Positions 55,890 through 64,000 of a stretch of 64,000 nt of DNA are shown one piece after another. The stretch is from the NCBI RefSeq assembly GCF_052113205.1, contig NZ_JBFRCU010000030.1, positions 1 to 64,000 on the forward strand, read 5' to 3'. The first letter of the stretch is position 1; every line of letters starts with the position of its first letter. Source of the DNA: Inquilinus sp052113205. GTDB lineage: Bacteria > Pseudomonadota > Alphaproteobacteria > DSM-16000 > Inquilinaceae. The position numbers and the translations under genes were made by a program. Below the pieces are notes generated by a model, which was not told where the DNA came from, did not search any database, and was given only the letters and a program-made list of their open reading frames with translations.

Positions 55890-56920
55890 AGATACCGCTT
55901 CCGGACCGAGGTCTTCAGCGTGTCCAGCAGCACCGCAACCAGCACCAGGACGCCCTGGATCACCTGGGTGTAGTGCGGCGGCATGCCCATGACGTTGATC
56001 GCGGTCTGGATCGCGGCCAGCAGCAGCACGCCGGCGAACACGCCGGACAGGCCGCCGACGCCGCCCTTCAGGCTGACGCCGCCGATCACCACCGCGGCGA
56101 AGGTCTGGAACAGCATGCCGAAGCCGAGATTGGCGGTGGCGCCGGCGGTGCGGGCGGCCAGCAGCCAGCCGGCGAAGGCGGCGAGGCCGCCGGCCAGGAC
56201 GAAGGCGATCATCACCAGCCGGTCGACCTTGATCCCGGCGCGGAACGGCGCCTGCGGGTTGCCGCCGATCATGGTCAGGTGCCGGCCGAACGGCGTCTTC
56301 CGCAGGATAAGGCCGAAGACGACGAACACCGCGATCAGGATCAGGCCCGGCACCGGAATGCCGAACAGATTGCTGGTCGAGACCGCGCGGATCTCGGCGG
56401 GCAGGCCGAACACCGACCGGCCGCCGGACGACGCCACCACCGCGCCGCGCAGGGCGATGAAGCCGGCCAGGGTGACGATGAAGGCGTTGATCTTGAACCG
56501 CACCACCAGCACGGCGTTGACCAGCCCGACCACGCAGCCGACCAGGATGGCGCCGACCAGCGTGACCGGCACCACCAGCCAGGGCGGATCCAGCGTCCAG
56601 CCCAGCCCGGCGCCGGCAGTGCCGAACAGCAGGGCCGTGATCATCGCCGCCAGCGCCATGGTCGATTCGATCGACAGGTCCATCTGCCCGGCGATGATCA
56701 CCAGCGACAGCCCGACCGCGAGGACGCCGACGAAGGTCGACTGCTCCAGGATGTTGGTGAAGATGCCGGTCTGGAAGAAGCCCGGGATGGCGAGCGAGAA
56801 GATCGCCAGGACCACCAGCAGGATCAGCCAGACCAGGTTGTCGAGCAGCGGCTCGATCCAGGCGCGGCCGCGTTGGCCGGCGGTCGGGGAAGCGGGCTGG
56901 GCCACGGTGCGGTCCATCAT
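55886..56920 (-). CDS. Sugar ABC transporter permease (FrcC/RbsC-like)
   Basis: 344 residues from the ATG at 56920 (GAGG upstream). About eight to ten helices, with the RbsC-type LIIAGQMDLSIESTMALAAM and GGVSLKGGVGGLSGVFAGVL. Last gene of the ROK/ATPase/binding protein/permease operon, but a REPIN separates it from the binding protein. Confidence 0.92.
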   Translation of the reverse strand: MMDRTVAQPASPTAGQRGRAWIEPLLDNLVWLILLVVLAIFSLAIPGFFQTGIFTNILEQSTFVGVLAVGLSLVIIAGQMDLSIESTMALAAMITALLFGTAGAGLGWTLDPPWLVVPVTLVGAILVGCVVGLVNAVLVVRFKINAFIVTLAGFIALRGAVVASSGGRSVFGLPAEIRAVSTSNLFGIPVPGLILIAVFVVFGLILRKTPFGRHLTMIGGNPQAPFRAGIKVDRLVMIAFVLAGGLAAFAGWLLAARTAGATANLGFGMLFQTFAAVVIGGVSLKGGVGGLSGVFAGVLLLAAIQTAINVMGMPPHYTQVIQGVLVLVAVLLDTLKTSVRKRYL

Positions 56921-56954
56921 CGGTCCTCGGGGCAAGGGCTGCTGCATTCCCTAA

Positions 56955-57042
56955 TCGTCATTGCGAGCGCAGCGAAGCAATCCAGGGCAGCACGCAGCGG
57001 CCCCCTGGATTGCTTCGTCGGCTTCGCCTCCTCGCAATGACG
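56955..57042. repeat. REPIN-like palindromic element within the sugar ABC operon
   Basis: CGTCATTGCGAG (56955-56966) and CTCGCAATGACG (57031-57042) are perfect 12-base inverted ends; inner GAAGCAATCCAGGG and CCCTGGATTGCTTC also pair. Its place between binding-protein and permease genes suggests an effect on mRNA stability or relative expression. Confidence 0.85.
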
Positions 57043-57076
57043 GCGAGGGAGGGGCACTTGAAGGGTATCGTTAGCG

Positions 57077-58120
57077 TCACTTCACCGGCTGCACCGGCGT
57101 GGCCGGCGGCTTCAGGTTGCCCCAGAAGCTCGGCTCGTCGACATTGGCCTTGGTGATCGCGGCGCCTGGGATCTTCAGGTTCGGGCCCCAGGATTCGATC
57201 GTCAGCTCGGATTTCAGCCCCAGCACGTCATAGGTGCCGGGCTTCAGCTCCTCCTTGGCCACGATCTTGTCGATGAACATCGCAAGGCCATAGGCCTGGG
57301 CGTAGAGCGGCTGCTCCACCTCGACCTGCTCCCAGCCCTTGCGGATCAGGTCCAGGCCGACCGGCGCGCCGTTCGAGCTGACCAGCATGACGTCGCCCGG
57401 CTTCTTGCCCTTGGCCTCCAGGATGGCGGCCACCGGCACCGCCAGATGTGCGGCATGGACGAAGATCAGGTCGATGTCCGGATTGGTCAGCAGCTGGTCC
57501 GAGGCGATGTTGCCGGCGTTGGTCGCCTCCCATTGCAGGGCGGCCTGGGTGATGATCTTGACGTCCGGGAAGGCCTTCATCTTGTCCTCGAAGCCCTTCT
57601 GGATGTCGAGGGTGTAGCTGTCGCCCGGGTCGCCCAGGATCTGCAGCACCTTGCCCTTCACCGAACCGTAGCGGGTCTTCAGCAGGCCCTGGATCTGGTC
57701 GGCGGCGATCTCGCCGATCTCGATCGTGCCGGCGACCGAGGTCAGGTCGAACGCGGTGCTCTTGATCTGCCGGTCGAACACCAGCACCGGGATGCCGGCG
57801 GCCCGCGCCCGCTCCACGCCCGGCACCACCGAATCGAAATCGACCGCGGCCAGCACGATCGCTTTCGGCTTCAGCTTGATCACGTCGTCGATCTGGTTCA
57901 GCTGCAGGTCGGTGCGGTTCTGGGCGTCCAGCGACACCGTCTCGTAGCCGACCTGCTTCATCGTGCTGGTGATCACCGCCACCGACTCGGTCTGGAACTC
58001 GTCCAGCAGCGTCGGCACCAGGTAGTAGATCTTGCCCTTGTCCTGGGCGAAGGCGCCGCCTGCCGCCAATGTCGCGAGGGCGATCGCGGCCGCCCCCAGG
58101 GTCCGTCTCGCAATCCGCAT
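57077..58120 (-). CDS. Sugar ABC transporter substrate-binding protein (FrcB-like)
   Basis: 347 residues. Signal peptide ending GGAFAQDK, then a type I periplasmic-binding fold of the ribose/fructose class: IYYLVPTLLDEFQTES, PVLVFDRQI, GKVLQILGDPGDSYT. It captures a sugar in the periplasm. Substrate unproven. Confidence 0.92.
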   Translation of the reverse strand: MRIARRTLGAAAIALATLAAGGAFAQDKGKIYYLVPTLLDEFQTESVAVITSTMKQVGYETVSLDAQNRTDLQLNQIDDVIKLKPKAIVLAAVDFDSVVPGVERARAAGIPVLVFDRQIKSTAFDLTSVAGTIEIGEIAADQIQGLLKTRYGSVKGKVLQILGDPGDSYTLDIQKGFEDKMKAFPDVKIITQAALQWEATNAGNIASDQLLTNPDIDLIFVHAAHLAVPVAAILEAKGKKPGDVMLVSSNGAPVGLDLIRKGWEQVEVEQPLYAQAYGLAMFIDKIVAKEELKPGTYDVLGLKSELTIESWGPNLKIPGAAITKANVDEPSFWGNLKPPATPVQPVK

Positions 58121-58148
58121 GATCTTGCCTCCTCTGTTTCTGGGTTGT

Positions 58149-58931
58149 TCAGGCGACGCGCTGCGTCACGTCGCCGGTGATCATCCGCACCACCTCCTCG
58201 GGGCTGCTCGCGGCCGTCGCCACGTCGCCGGTGATCCGGCCGTGGCGCAGCACCACGATCCGGTCCGCCACCTGGAAGGCATGCGTCATGTTGTGGGTGA
58301 TCAGGATCACGGCGACGCCCTGGGCCCGCACCCGCGCGATCATCTCCAGCCCCCGCCTTGTCTGCTCGACGCCGAGCGCCGCGAAAGGCTCGTCCAGCAT
58401 CACCATCTTGCCGCCCCAATGGACGAAGCGGCTCAGCTCGATCGCCTGGCGCTGGCCGCCGGACAGGTGCTCGACATTGGTGCGGACCGACGGAATGCGG
58501 GTGCCGGCCGCGCTCAGCGCCTGCTCGGTGATCGCCTGCATCTCGCGCTCGCGCAGCACCGGCACGCCCAGAATCCGGCGGGTCAGCTCGCGGCCCATGA
58601 AGAAATTGGCGACGACGTCGACATTCATGCACAGCGACAGGTCCTGGTAGACCGTCTCGATGCCGCGCGCCTTGGAGTCCGCCGGGCTGGTGAAGTGGCA
58701 CTCCTCGCCGTCGAACACCACGCGGCCCGCGGTCGGCTGCAGCCCGCCGGAGATGATCTTGACCAGGGTCGATTTGCCGGCGCCGTTGTCGCCCAGCAGG
58801 GCCAGCACCTCGCCGGCGCGGACGCTGAAACTGGCATCGGTCAGGGCGGTGATCGCGCCGAAGCGCATCTGGATGTGCTCCAGCCGCAGCAGCTCGCGGC
58901 CTGCAGTCGCGGTTTGGGCGGTGTCGGTCAT
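58149..58931 (-). CDS. Sugar ABC transporter ATP-binding protein (FrcA-like, single domain)
   Basis: 260 residues. Walker A LGDNGAGKSTLVK, signature LSGGQRQAIELSR, Walker B MVMLDEPFAALG. It has only one cassette, unlike tandem RbsA/XylG, which is the FrcA arrangement. The ATG overlaps the ROK stop by four bases. Confidence 0.94.
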   Translation of the reverse strand: MTDTAQTATAGRELLRLEHIQMRFGAITALTDASFSVRAGEVLALLGDNGAGKSTLVKIISGGLQPTAGRVVFDGEECHFTSPADSKARGIETVYQDLSLCMNVDVVANFFMGRELTRRILGVPVLREREMQAITEQALSAAGTRIPSVRTNVEHLSGGQRQAIELSRFVHWGGKMVMLDEPFAALGVEQTRRGLEMIARVRAQGVAVILITHNMTHAFQVADRIVVLRHGRITGDVATAASSPEEVVRMITGDVTQRVA

Positions 58932-60160
58932 GCCCTTGTCTCCGTGGCGATGGCGGACTTGCCGTGCGTGGGCGGCGGGGCCGGCTCGGCCTCGGCGAAG
59001 AGGAGGCCGGAGCGCGGCGACAGCAGGCCGGAGATGGCCAGCACCGCCGCCCCGACCAGCGCGTTGTCGGCGCCGATCGCGGACAGAGCGAGGCGCGGAT
59101 GGCTGCGGTCGCTGCGCCGGCTGACCGAGGGCAGCAGCGGCTCCAGCCGTTCGACGAGCCGATGCAGGATCGGCTCCGGCATCTCCCCGCCCAGCACGAC
59201 GCAGGCGGGGTCCAGCAGGTTCTCGATGGCGCAGACGGCGCGGCGCAGCGGCGGCACCGCCGCCTCGATCCAGGCGTCGACGGCGGGGTGGTCCGCCGCG
59301 GCCGGGTCGGCCGGGTCCAGCGCCACGCCGGCCTCGGCCAGCGCGGTGCGCAGCGCATGCACCGAGACATAGGTCTCGAGGCAGCCCTCATTGCCGCAGC
59401 TGCAGGCGCGGCCACCGGGCACGATCGGCATGTGGCCGAACTCCCCGGCATTGCCCCAGGCGCCCTGATGCACCTGGCCGTCGACGACGAGACCGCCGCC
59501 CAGGCCGAAGCCGAAATGGATGTAGAAGACGTCGCGCAGGCTGCGGCCCAGCCCGAACATCGCCTCGCTCAACGCCGCGGCCGGGGCATCGCCGCCGACG
59601 AAGGCGGGCAGGCCGGTCAGCGCCTGCAGCCGGTCCTCCACCGGCACGCCGACCCAGCCGGCCAGGGTGGTGGGGCCGACGAAGCTCATCGCCTCGACGT
59701 CGAACGGCCCGGGCATGGCCAGGCCGACGCCGAGCACCCGGCCGGGCGCCGCAGCGCGCAGCCGTGCCACCATCGCCGCCATCGCGGGCAGCGCCGTGTC
59801 GGGGGTGGCGGCCGAGAGGGCCGTCTGGGTCTGGTCGCGCACGGCGCCGGTCAGGTCCAGCAGCAGGCCGCGCAGGCGGTCATGCATCAGTTGCAGCCCG
59901 ACGGCGAAGCCGCCATCCGGGTCGATCGCCAGCTCGATCGCCGGCTGGCCCGGCCGCTTCGGCGTCTCGCGCCGGGCGGTCAGCAGGCCGATCTCCTCGA
60001 ATTCGCGGATGATGTTGCCGATGGTCTGCGGGCTCAGCGCCACCAGCCGCGCGATCTCGGCGCGCGAGATCGGCCCGTGCAGGCGCACCGCCTCCAGCAC
60101 GATGCGCCGGTTGTACGGCCGTCCGAGATCCTGGTTCGTGCCTTTGAGCCGCGTTGCCAT
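58928..60160 (-). CDS. ROK family transcriptional regulator
   Basis: 410 residues. N-terminal winged helix (NRRIVLEAVRLHGPISRAEIARLVALSPQTI split here as NRRIVLEAVRLHGPISRAEI and ALSPQTIGNIIREFEEIG) and a C-terminal ROK sugar-kinase-like domain with GVGLAMPGPFD and the zinc motif CSCGNEGCLETY. NagC/Mlc-like repressor that senses a sugar. First gene of the transporter operon, so it probably represses its own operon. Confidence 0.93.
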   Translation of the reverse strand: MATRLKGTNQDLGRPYNRRIVLEAVRLHGPISRAEIARLVALSPQTIGNIIREFEEIGLLTARRETPKRPGQPAIELAIDPDGGFAVGLQLMHDRLRGLLLDLTGAVRDQTQTALSAATPDTALPAMAAMVARLRAAAPGRVLGVGLAMPGPFDVEAMSFVGPTTLAGWVGVPVEDRLQALTGLPAFVGGDAPAAALSEAMFGLGRSLRDVFYIHFGFGLGGGLVVDGQVHQGAWGNAGEFGHMPIVPGGRACSCGNEGCLETYVSVHALRTALAEAGVALDPADPAAADHPAVDAWIEAAVPPLRRAVCAIENLLDPACVVLGGEMPEPILHRLVERLEPLLPSVSRRSDRSHPRLALSAIGADNALVGAAVLAISGLLSPRSGLLFAEAEPAPPPTHGKSAIATETRA

Positions 60161-60264
60161 GCAGCCTCCCGACCGGAAGCGTGATCCCGGCCGGGGAATT
60201 CGTCAAATGGTTTTATGAATTATACCAAGGCCGCTGATGCCCGCGTGCGAACCAGAGCCGGCGG

Positions 60265-60549
60265 TTATCCGGCGTCTTCGCGGCATTCGTCTTGTTCCTG
60301 CCAGAAGGGCTTGGCGATCTCCGCCTCGACCTGCTGTCTCGTCAGACCGATATCGTCGATCAAATGGGGATTGGCCTTCGACATCTGCCGAAGGGCCCGG
60401 CGAACGCGTATCCGCTCGCGCCAGGTCGCGATCATGCTTCGCGGGGCCGCCAGGCCGAAGTGCCGACGCGACGTTTCCGCCGGTCCCTCGAGCGTTCCCG
60501 GCCACGCTGCCTGATGCGGGGCCGACCAAAGCGTGGGAGTATCGTTCAT
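60265..60549 (-). CDS. DUF1127 family protein
   Basis: 94 residues. The C-terminal half is the DUF1127 pattern: WRERIRVRRALRQMSKANPH, LIDDIGLTRQQVEAEIAKPFW. Short versions of such proteins affect small-RNA and RNA turnover in alphaproteobacteria; this one carries a longer N-terminus. It is divergent from the wHTH-TPR gene over 122 bases that hold both promoters. Confidence 0.85.
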   Translation of the reverse strand: MNDTPTLWSAPHQAAWPGTLEGPAETSRRHFGLAAPRSMIATWRERIRVRRALRQMSKANPHLIDDIGLTRQQVEAEIAKPFWQEQDECREDAG

Positions 60550-60671
60550 GGCACCCTCCTATGGGTTGAAGGTCCGGGGGCCCTCGACCTGAAAGAGGAT
60601 GAAGTCTGCAGAACACGAACGGCGCCGTACTTAAGCTCTCCCAAATAGTTCCTAAAACTTCCAAACGGACT

Positions 60672-62192
60672 ATGGATGCGCCTATGCAGGGATCGCGCTT
60701 TGCCTTCGGCCCGTTCGTGCTGGATTCAAGCGCGGGAACGCTCCTTCGGGACGATGTCCCCGTTGCCGTCGGCACGCGCGGGCTGATGCTGCTTGCGGCG
60801 CTGGTCGGACGGCCCGGCGAAATCCTGGGCAAGGCCGAGCTGATGGATGCGGCGTGGCCGGGCACGGCCGTCGAGGAAGGCAACCTTACCGTTCAGATCG
60901 CGCAGCTGCGGAAGCTGCTGGGTCCGGCCACCGGCGGCGGTGAATGGATCGCCACGGTTCCGCGCGTCGGCTACCGCTTCGCGGGGGCCGTCGAGCAGTT
61001 CGGGGATGCGAGGCGAAGACCTCTGCCGCTGCCGGGCAAACCATCGATCGCCGTGCTGCCCTTCGTCAATGTCGGCAACGATCCCGAGCAGGACTCCTTC
61101 GCCGATGGGTTGACCGAGGACCTGATCACCGACCTGTCCAGGATTCCGGGCCTGTTCGTGATCGCCCGCAACTCGGCCTTCGCCTACAAGGGGAAGGCGA
61201 TGGACGTGCGCGGCATCGCACAGGATCTTGGCGTACGCTACCTGCTGGAGGGCAGCGCAAGGCGCGCCGCGGGGCGCGTGCGCATCAACGCACAGCTGGT
61301 CGACGCGGTGAGTGGTGATCATCTGTGGGCGGAACGCTTCGACCGCGGCCTGGACGACATCTTTGCCGTTCAGGACGAGGTCACCGGCAAGATCGTGGAG
61401 GCGTTGCTTGGCCGGCTGGGTGCGATGCCGCCGCGCAACCGGCCCAGAAGTCTAGAGGCCTACGATCTCTGCGTGCGGGCGCGCAAGCTGATGGATGATT
61501 CGCCGCAGTCGGCGCGGGAAGCGCATCTGATGCTGACGCGCGCAGTCTCACTCGATCCGGGATACGCCGAGCCCTATCGCTGGCTCGCCATGAACCATTG
61601 GATGGGATGGGTGCATTCCGGCGGACCAACGGAATCGTCCCGCAACACTGCTTTGGACTTGGCGCGCAAGGCCGTCGCGATCGACCCCAATGATGCCGGC
61701 TGCCGCTGGGTGCTGGCTTACCTGCTGGCCTATGCGCGCTGTTTCGCCGAGGCGGATGCGGAATTCGCCAAGGCGATCGAGCTCGACCCGAACGAGGCCG
61801 ATGCCTGGGCGGCATTGTCGGACATCGCGGTCCTGGCCGGCCAGGTCGAGGAGGGCCTCGATCACATCCGCAAGGCGTTCCGGCTGAACCCGTTTCCGGC
61901 CAGCTGGTACTATCTGGCGCTCGGCCAGGCGCAGTATGCGGCCGGCGACTACGAAGCCGCCGTCGAGACGCTGCGCCGCGACGAGACGTATCGGACGAGC
62001 TCGCGCCGCTTCCTGGCGGCAAGCCTTGCCCAGCTGGGCCGGCTCGACGAGGCGCGGGCGGAGGTCGAGCTGTTCCTCGTCGGCAACCCGCAATTCACCA
62101 CCCGCCACTGGGCCGCGACGGAGCCGTTCCGCGACGTCGCGACGCTCGAGCATTTCGTCGATGGCTACCGCAAGGCCGGTCTGCCGGACTGA
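60672..62192 (+). CDS. Winged-helix regulator with TolB-like and TPR domains
   Basis: 506 residues. OmpR-type winged helix (about 8-105: LMDAAWPGTAVEEGNLTVQI, TVPRVGYRFAG), a TolB-N-like domain (about 118-245: SIAVLPFVNVGNDPEQDSFA, SGDHLWAERFDRG), and TPR-like repeats (about 270-480). No membrane helix separates them, so it is a cytoplasmic variant of the CadC/adenylate-cyclase-associated layout; no cyclase catalytic domain is present. Target genes unknown. Confidence 0.88.
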   Translation: MDAPMQGSRFAFGPFVLDSSAGTLLRDDVPVAVGTRGLMLLAALVGRPGEILGKAELMDAAWPGTAVEEGNLTVQIAQLRKLLGPATGGGEWIATVPRVGYRFAGAVEQFGDARRRPLPLPGKPSIAVLPFVNVGNDPEQDSFADGLTEDLITDLSRIPGLFVIARNSAFAYKGKAMDVRGIAQDLGVRYLLEGSARRAAGRVRINAQLVDAVSGDHLWAERFDRGLDDIFAVQDEVTGKIVEALLGRLGAMPPRNRPRSLEAYDLCVRARKLMDDSPQSAREAHLMLTRAVSLDPGYAEPYRWLAMNHWMGWVHSGGPTESSRNTALDLARKAVAIDPNDAGCRWVLAYLLAYARCFAEADAEFAKAIELDPNEADAWAALSDIAVLAGQVEEGLDHIRKAFRLNPFPASWYYLALGQAQYAAGDYEAAVETLRRDETYRTSSRRFLAASLAQLGRLDEARAEVELFLVGNPQFTTRHWAATEPFRDVATLEHFVDGYRKAGLPD

Positions 62193-62213
62193 CGCGCCTT
62201 CCGCTTGTGCGGC

Positions 62214-62606
62214 CTACTCCTCGAAGCGACCCGTGGCGTCGCGATCGCGGTCGTATCGTCTGGTGAGCGGAAACGGCGGCAGCCAGGATTCGCGACGGAT
62301 GGTCCAGCTTTCATAGGTCGGCATCAGCTGGTCGGGGGCATCCAGGGATCCCAGGTTCAGTTCGACTTCGTCCGTGCTGCGCCCGAAAACGGTCGAGCCG
62401 CAGCGAGGGCAGAAAAACCGCCCGGCATAGTCGCGTGTCTCACCTTCGATCGTCACTGCATCCTGAGGGAAGATCGCGGATGCGTGAAACAGGGCCCCGT
62501 GATGCTTGCGGCAGTCGAGACAGTGACAAAGGCCGACCCGGTATGGGCGTCCCGACGCCACGATTCGGACGTTGCCGCACAGGCAGCCGCCGGTGAATCG
62601 GTCCAT
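62214..62606 (-). CDS. GFA family protein
   Basis: 130 residues. Zinc-site cysteines of the glutathione-dependent formaldehyde-activating (GFA/CENP-V) fold: GGCLCGNVR, CHCLDCRK and FFCPRCGSTVF. True formaldehyde activation has been questioned in the family. Cytoplasmic, monocistronic. Confidence 0.9.
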   Translation of the reverse strand: MDRFTGGCLCGNVRIVASGRPYRVGLCHCLDCRKHHGALFHASAIFPQDAVTIEGETRDYAGRFFCPRCGSTVFGRSTDEVELNLGSLDAPDQLMPTYESWTIRRESWLPPFPLTRRYDRDRDATGRFEE

Positions 62607-62682
62607 GCTGCGTCTCCTCTGAGATCAAGCGATCGGAATGGCTAAAGCGAGCAGGGACGGGCTTTCCTGTCCCCCTCGCCAT

Positions 62683-64000
62683 TCACCCCGCCGCCTTCGC
62701 CTCGCGGCGGCGGCGGTGCAGGATCGGCTCGGTGTAGCCGTTGGGCTGGTCGAGGCCCAGCAGCACCAGGTCCAGCGCCGCCTGGAAGGCGATGCTGCGG
62801 TCGAAATCCGGCGCCATCGGCCGGTACAGCGGGTCACCGGCATTCTGGCCGTCGACCACCGCCGCCATGCGCCGCATCGTCTCCTGCACCTGCGCCTCCG
62901 TGACCAGCCCGTGCTTCAGCCAGTTGGCGATGTGCTGGGACGAGATACGCAAAGTGGCGCGGTCCTCCATCAGCCCGACATCGTTGATGTCCGGTACCTT
63001 GGAGCAGCCGATGCCCTGGTCGATCCAGCGCACGACATAGCCCAGGATGCCCTGGGCATTGTTGTCGAGCTCGCGCTGCACCTGCTCCGCCGCCAGGTTG
63101 CGGCCGCCCAGCAGCGGTGGGGTCAGGATCGACTCCAGCTTCGCCTTCGGCCGCGACTTCAGCTCCTCCTGCCGCGCCGCCACGTCGACCGCATGGTAGT
63201 GGGTCGCGTGCAGCACCGCCGCGGTCGGCGACGGCACCCAGGCGGTGCTGGCCCCGGCGCGAGGGTGGCCGACCTTGGCCTGCAGCATCTCGGCCATGGC
63301 GTCGGGCTTGGCCCACATGCCCTTGCCGATCTGCGCCCGGCCCTTCAGCCCGGCGGCCAGGCCCTGGTCGACATTGTTGTCCTCATAGGCCCCTAGCCAG
63401 ACGGCGTCCTTGATGTCGCCCTTCGGCAGCACCGGCCCGGCCAGCATGCTGGTGTGGATCTCGTCGCCGGTGCGGTCCAGGAAGCCGGTGTTGATGAACA
63501 CCAGGCGGTGCCGCACCGCGCGCATGCACTCCTTGAGGTTGACGGTGGTCCGCCGCTCCTCGTCCATCACGCCGACCTTCAGCGTGTAACGCGGCAGGCC
63601 CAGCGCCTCCTCGACCCGGCCGAACAGCGTATCGGTCAGCGCCGCCTCGTCCGGCCCGTGCATCTTCGGCTTGACGATGTAGACGCTGCCGGCGCGGCTG
63701 TTGCGCGGGCCGGCGGTCTTCTGCAGGTCGTGGACGGCGCAGAACGCGGTGACCAGGGCGTCGAGGAAGCCTTCCGGCACCTCGGCCCCGTCCTGGTCCA
63801 GAACCGCGTCGGTGGTCATCAGATGGCCGACATTGCGGACCAGCATGAGACTCCGGCCGGGCAGGGTCAGCGTGCCGCCGCCGGCCGCGGTGTAGGTCCG
63901 GTCGTCCGCCAGCCGGCGGGTCAGGCTCTTGCCGCCCTTGACGAAGGTCTCGGCCAGGTCGCCCTTCATCAGCCCCAGCCAGTTGCGGTAGACTGCGACC
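62683..64000 (-). CDS. glcB: Malate synthase G (C-terminal part, 5' end outside window)
   Basis: The open frame continues past the window end; about 438 C-terminal residues of roughly 720 are visible, starting at the VYRNWLGLMKGDL region. LPGRSLMLVRNVGHLMT, SVYIVKPKMHGPDE and WIDQGIGCSKVPDINDVG are highly typical of GlcB. It condenses glyoxylate and acetyl-CoA to malate. The 3' end is intact. Confidence 0.96.
   Translation of the reverse strand, partial: VAVYRNWLGLMKGDLAETFVKGGKSLTRRLADDRTYTAAGGGTLTLPGRSLMLVRNVGHLMTTDAVLDQDGAEVPEGFLDALVTAFCAVHDLQKTAGPRNSRAGSVYIVKPKMHGPDEAALTDTLFGRVEEALGLPRYTLKVGVMDEERRTTVNLKECMRAVRHRLVFINTGFLDRTGDEIHTSMLAGPVLPKGDIKDAVWLGAYEDNNVDQGLAAGLKGRAQIGKGMWAKPDAMAEMLQAKVGHPRAGASTAWVPSPTAAVLHATHYHAVDVAARQEELKSRPKAKLESILTPPLLGGRNLAAEQVQRELDNNAQGILGYVVRWIDQGIGCSKVPDINDVGLMEDRATLRISSQHIANWLKHGLVTEAQVQETMRRMAAVVDGQNAGDPLYRPMAPDFDRSIAFQAALDLVLLGLDQPNGYTEPILHRRRREAKAAG

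Overview
This is a 64 kb chromosomal window from a GC-rich alphaproteobacterium. Gene content points to Rhodospirillales or a near relative: a YcnI/SCO/PCuAC copper cluster, a full psp stress locus, an FrcABC-like sugar transporter with a ROK regulator, DUF1127 and GlcB. That placement is an inference; there is no rRNA or other taxonomic marker. Almost all of it is ordinary, densely packed chromosome. No rRNA, tRNA, CRISPR, integrase, transposase or complete prophage was seen.

Layout. 0-3 kb: copper-handling operon on the minus strand (DUF2946, PCuAC, SCO, YcnI, CopC-CopD), with a REPIN-type palindrome over the expected start of copCD. 3-7.8 kb: aldolase, DUF1835 protein, MFS exporter and an AHSA1/SnoaL/GST operon. 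The MFS gene and the AHSA1 operon share a 27-bp upstream motif. 8-10.5 kb: tex. 10.6-15.4 kb: an HxlR-fabF pair with a perfect palindromic operator, an alpha/beta hydrolase, DUF2889 and a CorC/HlyC protein. 15.4-20.7 kb: aroB-aroK diverging from a small membrane protein gene and xerD, then gtrA, a GNAT gene and accA. 20.8-32.5 kb: a RimK-like ATP-grasp gene, an RHH gene, an MIO-type ammonia-lyase homologue, secA, a phytase-like protein, a parvulin PPIase, argJ, a GNAT gene and mutT.

32.5-39.4 kb is the accessory part. It holds an AT-rich orphan gene of 459 codons, a RelB/ParE-type toxin-antitoxin pair, a Cys-rich unknown protein, a dead partial second copy of the same TA pair, an MBL-fold hydrolase, an RTX-repeat protein and a lower-GC helical-repeat protein. 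It is dotted with single REP hairpins.

39.4-64 kb returns to core-like genes: a homoserine dehydrogenase-like gene; tauE; livM-H-F-G with its binding protein; a methyltransferase/lipoprotein/cyclophilin operon; an SDR gene and pspF diverging from a psp operon with a textbook sigma-54 promoter, a 54-codon gene before pspA and two extra genes; an esterase-like hydrolase; otsB-otsA; the ROK/sugar-ABC operon; DUF1127 diverging from a winged-helix/TPR regulator; a GFA protein; and the C-terminal part of malate synthase G, cut by the window end.

Functional themes are copper delivery to cytochrome oxidase, detoxification, envelope stress (psp, trehalose), and uptake of amino acids and sugars. Two ambiguous bases (30765 in argJ, 42012 in livM) are assembly uncertainties. 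The least explained material is the orphan gene at 32651-34030 and the decayed TA duplication.
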